Shown piece after piece: positions 45,201-57,200 of a DNA stretch of 64,000 bases. A model generated the notes under the pieces. It worked only from the letters and a program-made list of their open reading frames with translations. It searched no databases and was not told where the DNA came from. The stretch covers positions 80,804,636-80,868,635 of the forward strand of contig CATQJL010000112.1 of NCBI GenBank assembly GCA_958299035.1. Direction: 5' to 3'. The position numbers and the translations under genes are program-made. The DNA is from Cylicocyclus nassatus (lineage: Eukaryota; Nematoda; Chromadorea; Rhabditida; Strongylidae). How positions within the stretch are numbered: position 1 is the stretch's first letter; each line of letters begins with the position of its first letter.

Positions 45201-48200
45201 TGTCAGAAGAACTCAGGAGGTGGAGGTAGATGCTACTCGGACAAACAGTGCAACCCTTCGGCTTACAGTTTCTGCATCAGTGGAAGTTGCATTAGCCTCG
45301 GCCAGGACTGTAGAACAGACAGCGAATGTACCTACGATTCACAGTGCGTCAACTCACGCTGCGTAAAACTTGGGCAGCAATGTACCAACACCATCGACTG
45401 TCCCTTCCCCATGTACGCGATGTGTAAGAACGGCATTTGTCAGAAGAACTCAGGAGGTGGAGGTAGATGCTACTCGAACAAACAGTGCAACCCTTCGGCT
45501 TACAGTTTCTGCATCGGTGGAAGTTGCATTAGCCTCGGCCAGGACTGTAGAACAGACAGCGAATGTACCTACGATTCACAGTGCGTCAACTCACGCTGCG
45601 TAAAACTTGGGCAGCAATGTACCAACACCATCGACTGTCCCTTCCCCATGTACACGATGTGTAAGAACGGCATTTGTCAAAAGAACTCAGGAGGTGGAGG
45701 TAGATGCTACTCGGACAAGCAGTGCAACCCTTCGGCTTACAGTTTCTGCATCAGTGGAAGTTGCATTAGCCTCGGCCAGGACTGTAAAGCAGACAGCCAA
45801 TGTACCTACGATTCACAATGCGTCAACTCACGCTGCGTAAAACTTGGGCAGCAATGTACCAACACCATCGACTGTCCCTTCCCCATGTACACGATGTGTA
45901 AGAACGGCATTTGTCAGAAGAACTCAGGAAGTGGAGGTAGATGCTACTCGGACAAGCAGTGCAACCCTTCGGCTTACAGTTTCTGCATCAGTGGAAGTTG
46001 CATTAGCCTCGGCCAGGACTGTAGAACAGACAGCGAATGTACCTACGATTCGCAGTGCGTCAACTCACGCTGCGTAAAACTTGGGCAGCAATGTACCAAC
46101 ACCATCGACTGTCCTTTCCCCATGTATACGATGTGTAAGAACGGCATTTGTCAGAAGAACTCAGGAGGTGGAGGTAGATGCTACTCGGACAAACAGTGCA
46201 ACCCTTCGGCTTACAGTTTCTGCATCAGTGGAAGTTGCATTAGGCTCGGCCAGGACTGTAGAACAGACAGCGAATGTACCTACGATTCACAGTGCGTCAA
46301 CTCACGCTGCGTAAAACTTGGGCAGCAATGTACCAACACCATCGACTGTCCCTTCCCCATGTACGCGATGTGTAAGAACGGCATTTGTCAGAAGAACTCA
46401 GGAGGTGGAGGTAGATGCTACTCGAACAAACAGTGCAACCCTTCGGCTTACAGTTTCTGCATCGGTGGAAGTTGCATTAGCCTCGGCCAGGACTGTAGAA
46501 CAGACAGCGAATGTACCTACGATTCACAGTGCGTCAACTCACGCTGCGTAAAACTTGGGCAGCAATGTACCAACACCATCGACTGTCCCTTCCCCATGTA
46601 CACGATGTGTAAGAACGGCATTTGTCAAAAGAACTCAGGAGGTGGAGGTAGATGCTACTCGGACAAGCAGTGCAACCCTTCGGCTTACAGTTTCTGCATC
46701 AGTGGAAGTTGCATTAGCCTCGGCCAGGACTGTAAAGCAGACAGCCAATGTACCTACGATTCACAATGCGTCAACTCACGCTGCGTAAAACTTGGGCAGC
46801 AATGTACCAACACCATCGACTGTCCCTTCCCCATGTATACGATGTGCAAAAAGTCAGTTTGTCAGAAGCTAGAAAGTGAAAAACAATGCTACTCTGACCG
46901 ACACTGTAATCCTTCAAATTACAGCTTTTGCATTGGTGGAGGTTGTGTGACCTTAGGTCAGTACTGCTCATCGGACAGTGAATGCAGTTATAATGCACAG
47001 TGTGTAAATTCACGGTGTGTAAAACTGGGACAGCAGTGCAGCAACACCGTTGATTGTCCTTTCCCTCGGTATACAAAGTGCATTGGCTTAGTTTGTCGCA
47101 AAAGAGAGTACGGTACAACTTGCCGCTCCGATCATGATTGTAATCCTGGACTGTATTCTTTCTGTGTGCGTGGGCTTTGTGTCAGACTCGGTGAGCGGTG
47201 CTTATCTGACACTGAATGCAAATTGTATCCAAGCGCCTTATGCGTTAATAGGCGTTGCATCAAAGTGGGACAGCATTGCATTAAGAGTATGGATTGCCCA
47301 TTCTATCCACATCTGAACTGCATAAACTCGCGCTGCCGGAAAACTAAAGGCAAAAGTTCGTGTTATTCAGATCGCGAATGCAATCCTTCACATTACAGCT
47401 TCTGCATTGATGGTCAATGCACAACTTTGGGTCAGCAATGTCTTGCTGATGAACAATGTCCGTACCGTCCTCAGACCGTTTGCGTCGATTCCCGTTGCAT
47501 CAAAATTGGACAACCATGTTCGATAGCGAAAGACTGCCCTTTCTATCCTTCTATCGTATGTTCCAATTCGCTTTGTCAAAAGCCTGGGGAGCAAAAATGT
47601 ACTTTGGATCGAGATTGTAATCCCAAAGATTACATTTTTTGCATCAGTGATCGTTGCACGAAACTGGGAGATCAGTGTTCTATTGACACAGAATGCAAGT
47701 ATTACCCCAGCACAGCCTGCGTAAAGTCACGATGCATCAAAATAGGGCAACGGTGTAATAATGCACAAGATTGCACTTTTTATCCCTGGGTAACTTGTAG
47801 TAATTCACATTGTCAAAAATCTGAAAATGAAAAGTGTAGTGCAGACAAGGATTGTAACCCTATCAATTATAGCTTCTGCATCAATGGTGGATGTACTAAA
47901 CTTGGTCAGCAGTGTTCTGCCGATCGTCAATGTCCTTACCATCCCCAAACAGCATGTGTTAACTCGCGCTGCATAAAAATAGGACAGCCATGCATCAGCG
48001 TAAACGAATGTGTGTTCCACCCCTATGTGACTTGTGTGAACTCACTTTGTCAAAAAGCGAGAGAAGAAAGGTGTTACACAGATCAGCAGTGCGATCCTTT
48101 CTCATATAATTTCTGCATTGATGGTCGCTGTACTCAATTAGGACAAGACTGCTCAAGCGACAATGAATGCCCGCATCAGCCTCATGCAGTTTGCATCAAC

Positions 48201-51200
48201 TCGCGCTGCATACATCTTGGGCAACCGTGTAAGCATAACATAGATTGTCCAATGTATCCTTTCACGATATGCTTGAATTCACTGTGTCAAAGAGCTGGTA
48301 ATCAGATATGTACGTTGGATAGAGAATGTAATCCATCAGCGTATTCTTTCTGTATGCGCAGAAAATGCAGAGAACTTGGCCAACCTTGCTCTATCGATAC
48401 AGACTGTCCATTCTATCCGGTGACAGTGTGCGCTGATAGACGCTGTATTAAGGTCGGACAGCACTGCAGCAATACGCTGGATTGTCCACTTAGTAAACTA
48501 ATGGTCTGCGAAAACTCGATTTGCCAAAAAAGATCAGGCCCTACTTGTACAAAAGATAACCATTGCAATCCATCAGCATTAAGATTTTGTATAGAACAAC
48601 GCTGCGTACAACTTGGTCAAGAATGCGATGAAGACGACCAGTGCCCGTTCTACCCTCGCACGGCATGTGTCAACTCTCAATGCATAAAATTGGGACAGCA
48701 TTGTCGAAGTTCAATAGAATGCCCACTTTATCCCTATACAACATGCTCTCAATCTAGATGTCGAAAACCAGTTGAAAATAGATGTTACTCTGACAACGAC
48801 TGTAGCCCGCATTCCTATGTCTTCTGTGTTTCTGGACGTTGCAAACGACTTGGCCAAGAATGTACTTACAACAAGCAATGTCCATTCTACCCGCAAACAG
48901 CCTGCGTCAACTATAGGTGTATGAAGATTGGTCAGAGGTGTCGCTCAGGACGAGATTGCCCCTTATATCCTCTGACCACCTGCTTGAACTCCGCATGTGT
49001 CAAGGCGGATAACAGCTGCAGCATGGATCATGACTGTCCTGCAGAAATGATATGTGTTAGCCATACATGCATGCCCCTTGGCAAAACGTGTGAATCTGAC
49101 AATGACTGCCCTCCGTCTCCAGACATTTTTTGCATAAGGAGAAGGTGTGCAGTTTTGGGACAGCATTGCACCAAGGATCGGCATTGTCCATTCTATCCAA
49201 TAACACTCTGTATCAATAGAAAGTGTACGAAAATGCAAAATGAGAGATGCATGTTCGACAAGGAATGTCCTCCGCCAACAGTCTGTATTCTTGGAAAATG
49301 CACAAAACTTGGAGAATGCAAAGTTGATTCAGACTGCCCAGCTAAGGAACTTTCTTGCGTGAATTCGACGTGTGTCAGATTAGGAGTGCCTTGCAAGTCT
49401 GATAAAGAATGTCACTATCCACATACAGCTTGCATAAACTCCAAATGTGAAAGAATCGGTCAAAATTGCTCAACAGATAGAGATTGTGGAAGCAGCTCTG
49501 AATTGTTATGCATTAAGTCGAAATGTAGAAAAGTCCCACATTGCACAAAAGACAGCGAATGTCCACCAGGGAGATACTGTGTGGCTGGAGTCTGTACAGA
49601 ATTGGGCCAACCATGCGAGAGGGACAGCACCTGTCCAGGCTACCCTGACTATGCCGCTTGCATAGAAGGAAAGTGTGTTAAAGTTGGTCAAAACTGTAAA
49701 AAGAATGCGGACTGCCCTCGCACAGAGCTATCTTGTGTCTCTTCAAAATGTATCAAACTTGGATCTTGCAATTCCGACAAAGAATGCCCAGAGACGACTT
49801 ACTGTATAGCGAACCGATGTATACAAATGGGACAAGGATGTGAACGAGACACTGATTGTCCATACTATCCGAACAGTGCATGTGTTGCAGGAACATGTGT
49901 TCGTGCCGGTCAGCCTTGTACAAACGACAACGAATGCTCAAGCCATTTAATGTGCATTTACTCGAAATGTAGACCTGTTGGCGAATTTTGTACAGTAGAT
50001 ACGGATTGCAAGTATTACAATGTGACTGTATGCATCGACTCCAAATGTCTAAAACAGGGGCAGTCGTGCACAACTGATACCGACTGCGCTACACCATTGA
50101 AATGCTTGCAGTCAAAGTGTTCAAAACCAAACGACATAATGAGAAATCCGAGAGGATCAGGATGTTCGACAAGCGATGAGTGCCCCGATAATTACATTTG
50201 CAAGGATAGAGAGTGTGTTAGAGATGGACACTGCAGCTCAAACAATGATTGCAAAACGAATTATTTGTGCGTTAGTGGCACTTGTGAACTAAGTCAGGGT
50301 GAGCGTGCTACGAATCCATCTGTATCGCCTTCAACACCGCCAACAACAACAACAACAACAACAACGACGACGACGACAACGACAACAACAACAACAACGC
50401 CAACAACAACAACGACAACAACATTAACAACCAGGCGTTGCAGACGTCGACCATGGCAAGCAGTACCAAATCAGTGTGGATCAGGAGGACAAGGAGGGAG
50501 AGGAGGAAGAGGAGGACGAGGAGGAAGAGGAAGAGGACGAGGAGGTCGAACAACGAGAAAAACAACCACCACAGCAGCAACCACAACATCAACAACGCGA
50601 CAATTATTGTTAGGTGCGTCAAAAAATTCTTCCTATCTCATGAAAGAATTTTTCTGCGGCATACAAATTGTAAAAATCTCCATAATTTGACTAAAAGTTA
50701 GGAATGTTTTCTGCTACAATAGTGCTTGTAATTTGTTTAAAAAAAAGAACGTGACGCCCGAAAAGCACATATAGCTTATGGCAATGCGACAAGTTCGGCG
50801 TACTCGAACGGCCGCTTCCTCATACAAATTACGAACGGATTGACTATATTAATAAGATCAAATTTGTCTCAAAAGTTAACAAAGCAGAGATAAAATGCAG
50901 GTCAGTGAATTATTTTGTCACTATACGTAGAAAAACTGTTTTGCTAATGCGTTAACATGCATTTTGCCAAGCAAGCCGGAAATCCTATGTGTCGCAACAG
51001 AGTGTGTTTTCATCGTTTGATCGAGCACCTAAAAGCTAGGAGCTACTCGTACACCGTGCCCTTGATCACTGCCAAGGGCTAATCCACCTTGATATGCACC
51101 ACTGATAAAAGCTAAACAAATTTGTAAGTCGTCAGAAACGCTAGCAAACTTATCTTCGCTCCTCTAAGGGTTTTTCGCTCAAAATACTTAGTTTCAACAG

Positions 51201-54200
51201 CTTCTACTATACAGGGAGCCCAAAAAAGTGCACCTTGTTTGGTCGTTGATGAGTCTGTTGCATTAAGGGCAGTGTCCGGGCAATTTGGGAGTTTTGGGAT
51301 TTTACTGCTAAGCGAAAGTGGCTCTCCTCAGACATAACATCGCGCAAGTGCGAGGTCATAACGCTCGAACTAAAGCAGGGAAACGACCAGAAAGCGTGGA
51401 AGTTGCGCATTAGGGCGGGGTCCTCCAACCTGTTCTTCCTGCTAAACGGCAGGGTGCACATGCCGCCACAGTCAAAATCATAGGGTCCCGCAGTGACTCT
51501 GCGTCTCAGCCTGGCGGGGACCATCGAATTTCAAATTGTAAGGCTCTGGAGAACGCATGTTCTCGCCGTTTCGCGCCTTCTAATATGGATTTTCGGATTC
51601 AGCGTTGCGGATAACCCCCGGTAAGTGGATTTTCCAGAAATCGAGTTTTTCACTGCCTTTAATGTCTTTCGCCAATCTTTGGATGTTTCTTTATAGTGGG
51701 CTTCATCCTACATTTACGATAGGGAGCAAATTACTTCATTACTCTTCATTACTGGAATTGCTGTAGGAACTTCCAGCATAGAAATTTGTTATAAAAAAGG
51801 CCGTATTTCAAAAAATCTGAAGAATGGTAACAGATTTTTCGTAACTGCTGACTTCGCTAAATTATTTTACGGTTTTCAAGAGTTTTTAAAGGTGTAAGTC
51901 ATATTTCTGACAAACATTAGGAAAAAATTGTTACGATTTGACTAGATTAGTTCAGGAAAGAACCATTACAGTGAACTGCAATTTTTCATTTGATTAGCGA
52001 CTTTGATTAGCCTATTATACGATTTTTTGGCATGTTTGGTTTTCTTTCTGTGCCAAAATATGGCTCTCACTGACCTACATCATTCGAAGTTCCTACCGTA
52101 ATCCTACTGTAATAAAGAGTATGGGCGATTTGTCTCATACTGTAAATCTGAGATCGAAAGAATGGCAGGACTGGCGAAAGATATACCCTCGATATCATCC
52201 CATATGTCTTCCCTCAACATGACGTGGATTACGTGGCTTGATGAGGCGCCGCCTCGCCTCGGGCTTGCGCCACGTTGCGTGCGCATCTTCGGCGTGATGT
52301 GGCAACAAGAAGAACGTGGAAAAGCCTGCGCCACGTTGTGTTGAGCGCCACGTCGAGCCAAATGATGCGCTCGCAACGTGGCGCAAGCCCGAGGCGAGGC
52401 GGCGCCTCATCAAGCCACGTAATCCACGTCATGTTGAGGGAAGACATATGGGATGATATCGAGGGTAAATGCGAGAGGTTTTTAACGAATAAACAGTGTG
52501 CGTAATTTTAGAACACCCGTACGTCGGTGGCGCACCCAGAATTTGGGCTTGAGGGGGGGGGGACAAAAATTTTTTTCCAATAAAGGTGCTAGCGTCAGCC
52601 ACGCACTCTGAAAAATTGTCTGGTATGATCCCTAGAATTTTCGCAGGCTCGTGACTCCGAAATTTCAAAAAGGAAGCATGGCGTCAGCCACGCCCCCGAA
52701 GATTTTTTTTCTAAGGCTAAAATGAATTTTTAAAAAGTTTTAAAATTATCTTAATTATTTACAAGTGCAGACCAAAATTTTATAACCCATGTAAGTAACT
52801 TTCAAAAATTTCGCGACCCGAGGGCCCCCCCCTCTCGGTGCGTCACTGCTGTAGTGGATCTCTAACAACTGGTTTCTAGCAGATAACAAAATTTTTTTAT
52901 TTGAGAATCGTTGCCCTTCAATCTAAGCGATGATTGCTTTTATGCGAGCAAATCTGTATATAGAAATCTTAACTCGTGTCTTACAGCGACTGATGCAGCG
53001 ACTCCTGCGATGAATACTGAGCAAACTCGGTCTTTGGCGCAAGCTCAGTTCCTGACGCAAGCGGGAAAGAAGAAAGTGCTTGAGCTACATAATCGCTACA
53101 GGTAAAATAAGGGTAGCCGTTCCTCTTAGTCTGTTTGCACACTACCTGATACGATTCAAAATGTAAAGCAGAATGTCGATTATGTTCACCCATTATTGGA
53201 ATCTGCGGAAATCGAATTTAGCAGATAGCAGGCTCTAAGAGGGGTAAAGAACATGGGCCGCCAATAGGCTCCACCTGCGCGGGCAGCTGACATGAGCTGT
53301 GATGGACAGAAGTGTCGCAGATGTCTGTGCGGGACCTCCTCTTTCGGCTACCTAATGTTCTCTTACCCTCCAAGAAAATCCCAAAACTACAGTAATTTAG
53401 GTCTGATGTTGCAACTGGCAGAGTGCAAGGACAAGGTGGAGCTAGGCTACCAACAGCTACTACAATGTTCATTATGGTACAAACCAACATGACTGCTTAG
53501 TTTTTTCCTCACTGTATTTGCGTTGCAGCGATACGACGATCAGCTCGCAAACGATGCAGGAGATCATGCTGTTCAATGTACAATGACAGGCTCGGAGCGT
53601 TCACAAAGGCCTCGTGACGAAGGAGAAAATTACTACCAAGCTCAAAAAGGTAGAAGTGAAATCGAGATGGTGACAGAGGTATGTTCAAGGAATTTTCCCA
53701 AAGAGATCTTTTTCACTAAAAACGTGCCTTCCACAGTGAAAAAAAAAATGACTCAGTGTAGTAGTCGTTTCTCATTCCACTTTCGCTCTAGGAATTGATA
53801 GTCTTAGAAGTTGGATAACATATATGGAGCAGTGGACTGACTGGCCTCCGCATAAAATAGAATATTCGGCGCCTTTGAAGGCACCGCTCACCCAAATTCT
53901 CGACTTCCGTGTTTTTGTCGCTAGAGGACTTTCTCGGGTATGTGTCAAGATGAACGATAGCTGGTACCAGTGGCGCGCGGGGTTATGAACTGGCAATAAT
54001 GTATTCGCTCGAAGCTCCGCCCTACTGCGGCGGACGAGTTTCTCGGACGATCCCGTTAAGTAAAAATAACTTTTGATAGTGAGATATATGCTTGTTGCAA
54101 ATTGGGTGAAGCTTGACTATTTACAAGATCTTGTTTTGATTTTTTTTGGCTGTCACTGAACAGTTGATGTGTTGGTCGTAAAATTCGAGAGATTTGCTCA

Positions 54201-57200
54201 TTTACCTATGAATGACCGTGACTCCTGGATACCCAACTTCGAAGTGTGAAATCATCTAGAACAACTCAGGCATGATTGTTTGAGTGGCCTCACATCTTAC
54301 GACTAGTTCACACGCAATTTCGATTGAGTTACAGATCGATTTATATTGAGGATAGCAGTTTTTGTAAGCAAAATAAAAAATTTTGATATTTAGAGCAGAT
54401 TCGAAAATTTAAGAGTGCAGTATGATTTTCCTGAAATCTGAGAAAATTTATGTGATATGACCTCATATTTGCAAAACGAGTTAGTTTGCTTGGAACAAAA
54501 GTCGCCTATAATGCTTTTTTTGAATTCTCGTCGCAATGAAATCTGTTTTTAGCTATGTTAGGGTTTTCAAACTTACTTTTCCGATAAAAGAAATAATGGT
54601 GTTGGTCATTTCAGCAATAATAATAGTATTTCTCGATAAGCTGACTTCTTTTTGAATTAAATTTGAGAGTGCACAACAAAGTATCATCTTATATATAAAG
54701 CTGTATGTCTGTATGTCTGTCTGTATGTGTGTACGTATGTTCCGAATAGAAAATTCCATTTCTGGACCGATCCGGACCAAACTTGGCACACATACACTTC
54801 GGGCCCCGGCGGGTGTCATAGGCTACTTTTCGTCATCGATCGATATCGATTTTATCGATTTTTATCGATTTTTTTGCAGAGTTTACCTACGGGGCTGGGA
54901 GTTGGCACATGGGGATAATCAAGCATGGGAATTCCGAATACAATATTAGTGTTCAGGATTATCGATTACTTTTGTCGATTTTATCGATTTTTTTACAAAG
55001 TTTGAGCTACGGGGCTGGGAGTTTGCACAGGGGGGTAATCGAGCATGGGGATTTCGAATACAATATTAGTTCTCAGGATTATCGATTACTTTTAACGATT
55101 TTATCGATTTTTTTGTAAAGTTTGACTACAGTTAGTTACTGCGAGTCTGCAGTAACTGTAAGACTTTTAACTTGGACATCTTTTAAGCCCTGGAGTTCAA
55201 TGCAGATACATAGCAAAAAGTTAATTACGTGCAAAAGTGGCGTCAAAAAGAGATGACTCAATTGATTGTTGATTTTTGAAAAACTCACTGTAGAGCTGAA
55301 AATATTCTAGGGTGGAAATGCAGTGTGCATCTGTTGTTGTTCTAATTAGCCAACATTGCTTCAATAAAACGGACTCAAAATTACACTAACCGTTCACCAA
55401 AAAGTAGCTCCACGCTAATTTTACCGGTTTCACATGAAAACCTCGCAGAAGTTGTTTACATCATATTCTTCATGATCAGAATTTTCCGGGGAGGTTCAAA
55501 GCAGTTTGAGGCGCTGTTTAGCTCTGAGGACAAGCATGGACGCGCAGACGCGCACGGTACGATATTCATGGGGTGCATAAAGCCAGTACCTGCTGTGGGC
55601 GTGCCACACTTTGCCTTCCTTAAGAGAAGATGTTGCTCAAAAACTATAGAGTAGGACCAGTGCGAGCCTCTGCGAAGCAGAGGTGACGCACTGGTATTCA
55701 ATATGGTAACAGATGCGGATAGGTAAAAACACTTTTCCAAGCATATTCGAAACAACTTCCTCAGACCTGCAAGAAAAAATCATTTTGGACAAGCTTACTA
55801 GGAACAAATAATTGAAGTACATTAGAAAGAGCTGGCGAACTAATTTTATATTGAAAAATGATCTGAACTGTTTTCCATTTCAACTGAAATCTTGAAATCT
55901 ATTGTTATCCAAATTGCAACCAACTGAATAAGCATGAACGAAGTATTAGAAAGTTTTCTAATAGCTGCACGCATTCCTAGGCTTATTAACAAGGGGGCGG
56001 AGCGATCAGCGCACCGTGTACGGTACCCAGCTGGCGGCTGGCACATGCTATCGTTCATCTTGACTGCCACCCGACTTTCTCATGTCCCTGATTCCGAATA
56101 TCAAATCGAGAATCCGCGAAAACCCCGACAATCCGCGTTCCTCAGAACTCGGAGGGCGAGTTCTCCAGAATGGATTGCTTGGGTGCGCACTCGCACGGAT
56201 GGGCGGGACAAACGCCCATTAAAGGGGAGAAGCTAACTTCAGGGCCGGCATGAGTTCGTTTCTAGCTTTCGTGCTTTTTAGAAACAAAGCCCCCTCCTCC
56301 CTTAATTTTCGCAAATTTTTACGAAGTCGCCTGACCCTTATCGGACACGTCGACTAAAAACCCCTAAACTAATTTGCATCTTTAAGAACCTAGGAAACGA
56401 TATCCCCCTTGCTTTTTCGCCCCGAAAGCGAAGTTCAGCCTGCTTCCAAATGATCTGTGCAGGGCCTGGCTAGGAAGCAAATCGTCATCCGAAGCGTTTT
56501 GAAGCTTTTCTAGCTTCGAATGCAACTTTTGATAGCGTGACTTGGGTATCATCAACATCTCATCGACCCCATTTTTGGTGGACGATGCCATTGATACCCT
56601 CTGCAGATGTGAGCCAAATGCATTCTACTTCGTGCTCGAAAAAGCTATAAAATGCATCTTAACCTTCGCAATGACTTGCAAAGTTCAGCAGATAACCAGT
56701 TCAGCGCTGCAACCCTCCCAAATCGTTTTTTTACTACTTCACCGTCTCCGCGAGTGCTAGGTCGGCTCAGGAGAAGGACAGGTCCAGTTATCTTACCGAG
56801 TCATAGCGGCGCCTCATACAGTACGCCATTCCTCTTCAATGGTTCACGCTGAACCCCATCATTACATTGTAGGTTACAGACGGCTATTCCTAGTTTCACC
56901 TCTCAACTATTCGAAGGCAGCAAGCAGGAATTTCAATATCTGGGATTTCATGTAAACACTGATGAAGGCAGTGACTAAGCGCTTATCCTAGGGGTAGCTC
57001 CTAAGATTTTCTACGGCTTCATCATTCGAATGTCACATTCAGCCGGATTAGTTCATACCGTACTCAAAGTCAGTGGGTCAGCGAAATGGAACCCTGTCAG
57101 ATTTTGATAGTTTCAGATAGTAGGTCCCCCGCCTAATACAACGTACACCGGAACTCCAACCCCATCCTTCAATTCATGCGCTAAGTTCGGAAAAAGCGCC

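Noticed and set aside
43000..46788. Sixteen 77-codon plus-strand ORFs (GSNVPTPSTVPSPC...) spaced 237 bp apart
   Set aside because: They are the +1 frame of the coding repeat, each closed by a stop at the unit end; the Cys-module frame is continuous through all of them.
50308..50622. Leu-rich 104-codon minus-strand ORF
   Set aside because: It is the complement of the Thr and Gly/Arg triplet repeats in gene 2.
52104..52505. Several 60-90-codon ORFs rich in Arg and His on both strands (also at 60109-60714)
   Set aside because: They are produced by the GC-rich palindromic element and appear in mirror form on both strands.
53292..53492. 66-codon ORF MSCDGQKCRRCLCGTSS... inside gene 2
   Set aside because: A different frame after a TTTAG acceptor at 53400 gives SDVATGRVQGQGGARLPTAT, which aligns with the equivalent gene 1 exon and has the right phases.
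53792..53876. SLRSWITYMEQWTDWPPHKI as the next CAP exon of gene 2
   Set aside because: It does not fit the phase-0 donor at 53678 and runs into a MITE; the exon at 57724-57822 (AVNSWYNAAS to FFTQ) fits in both phase and motif.
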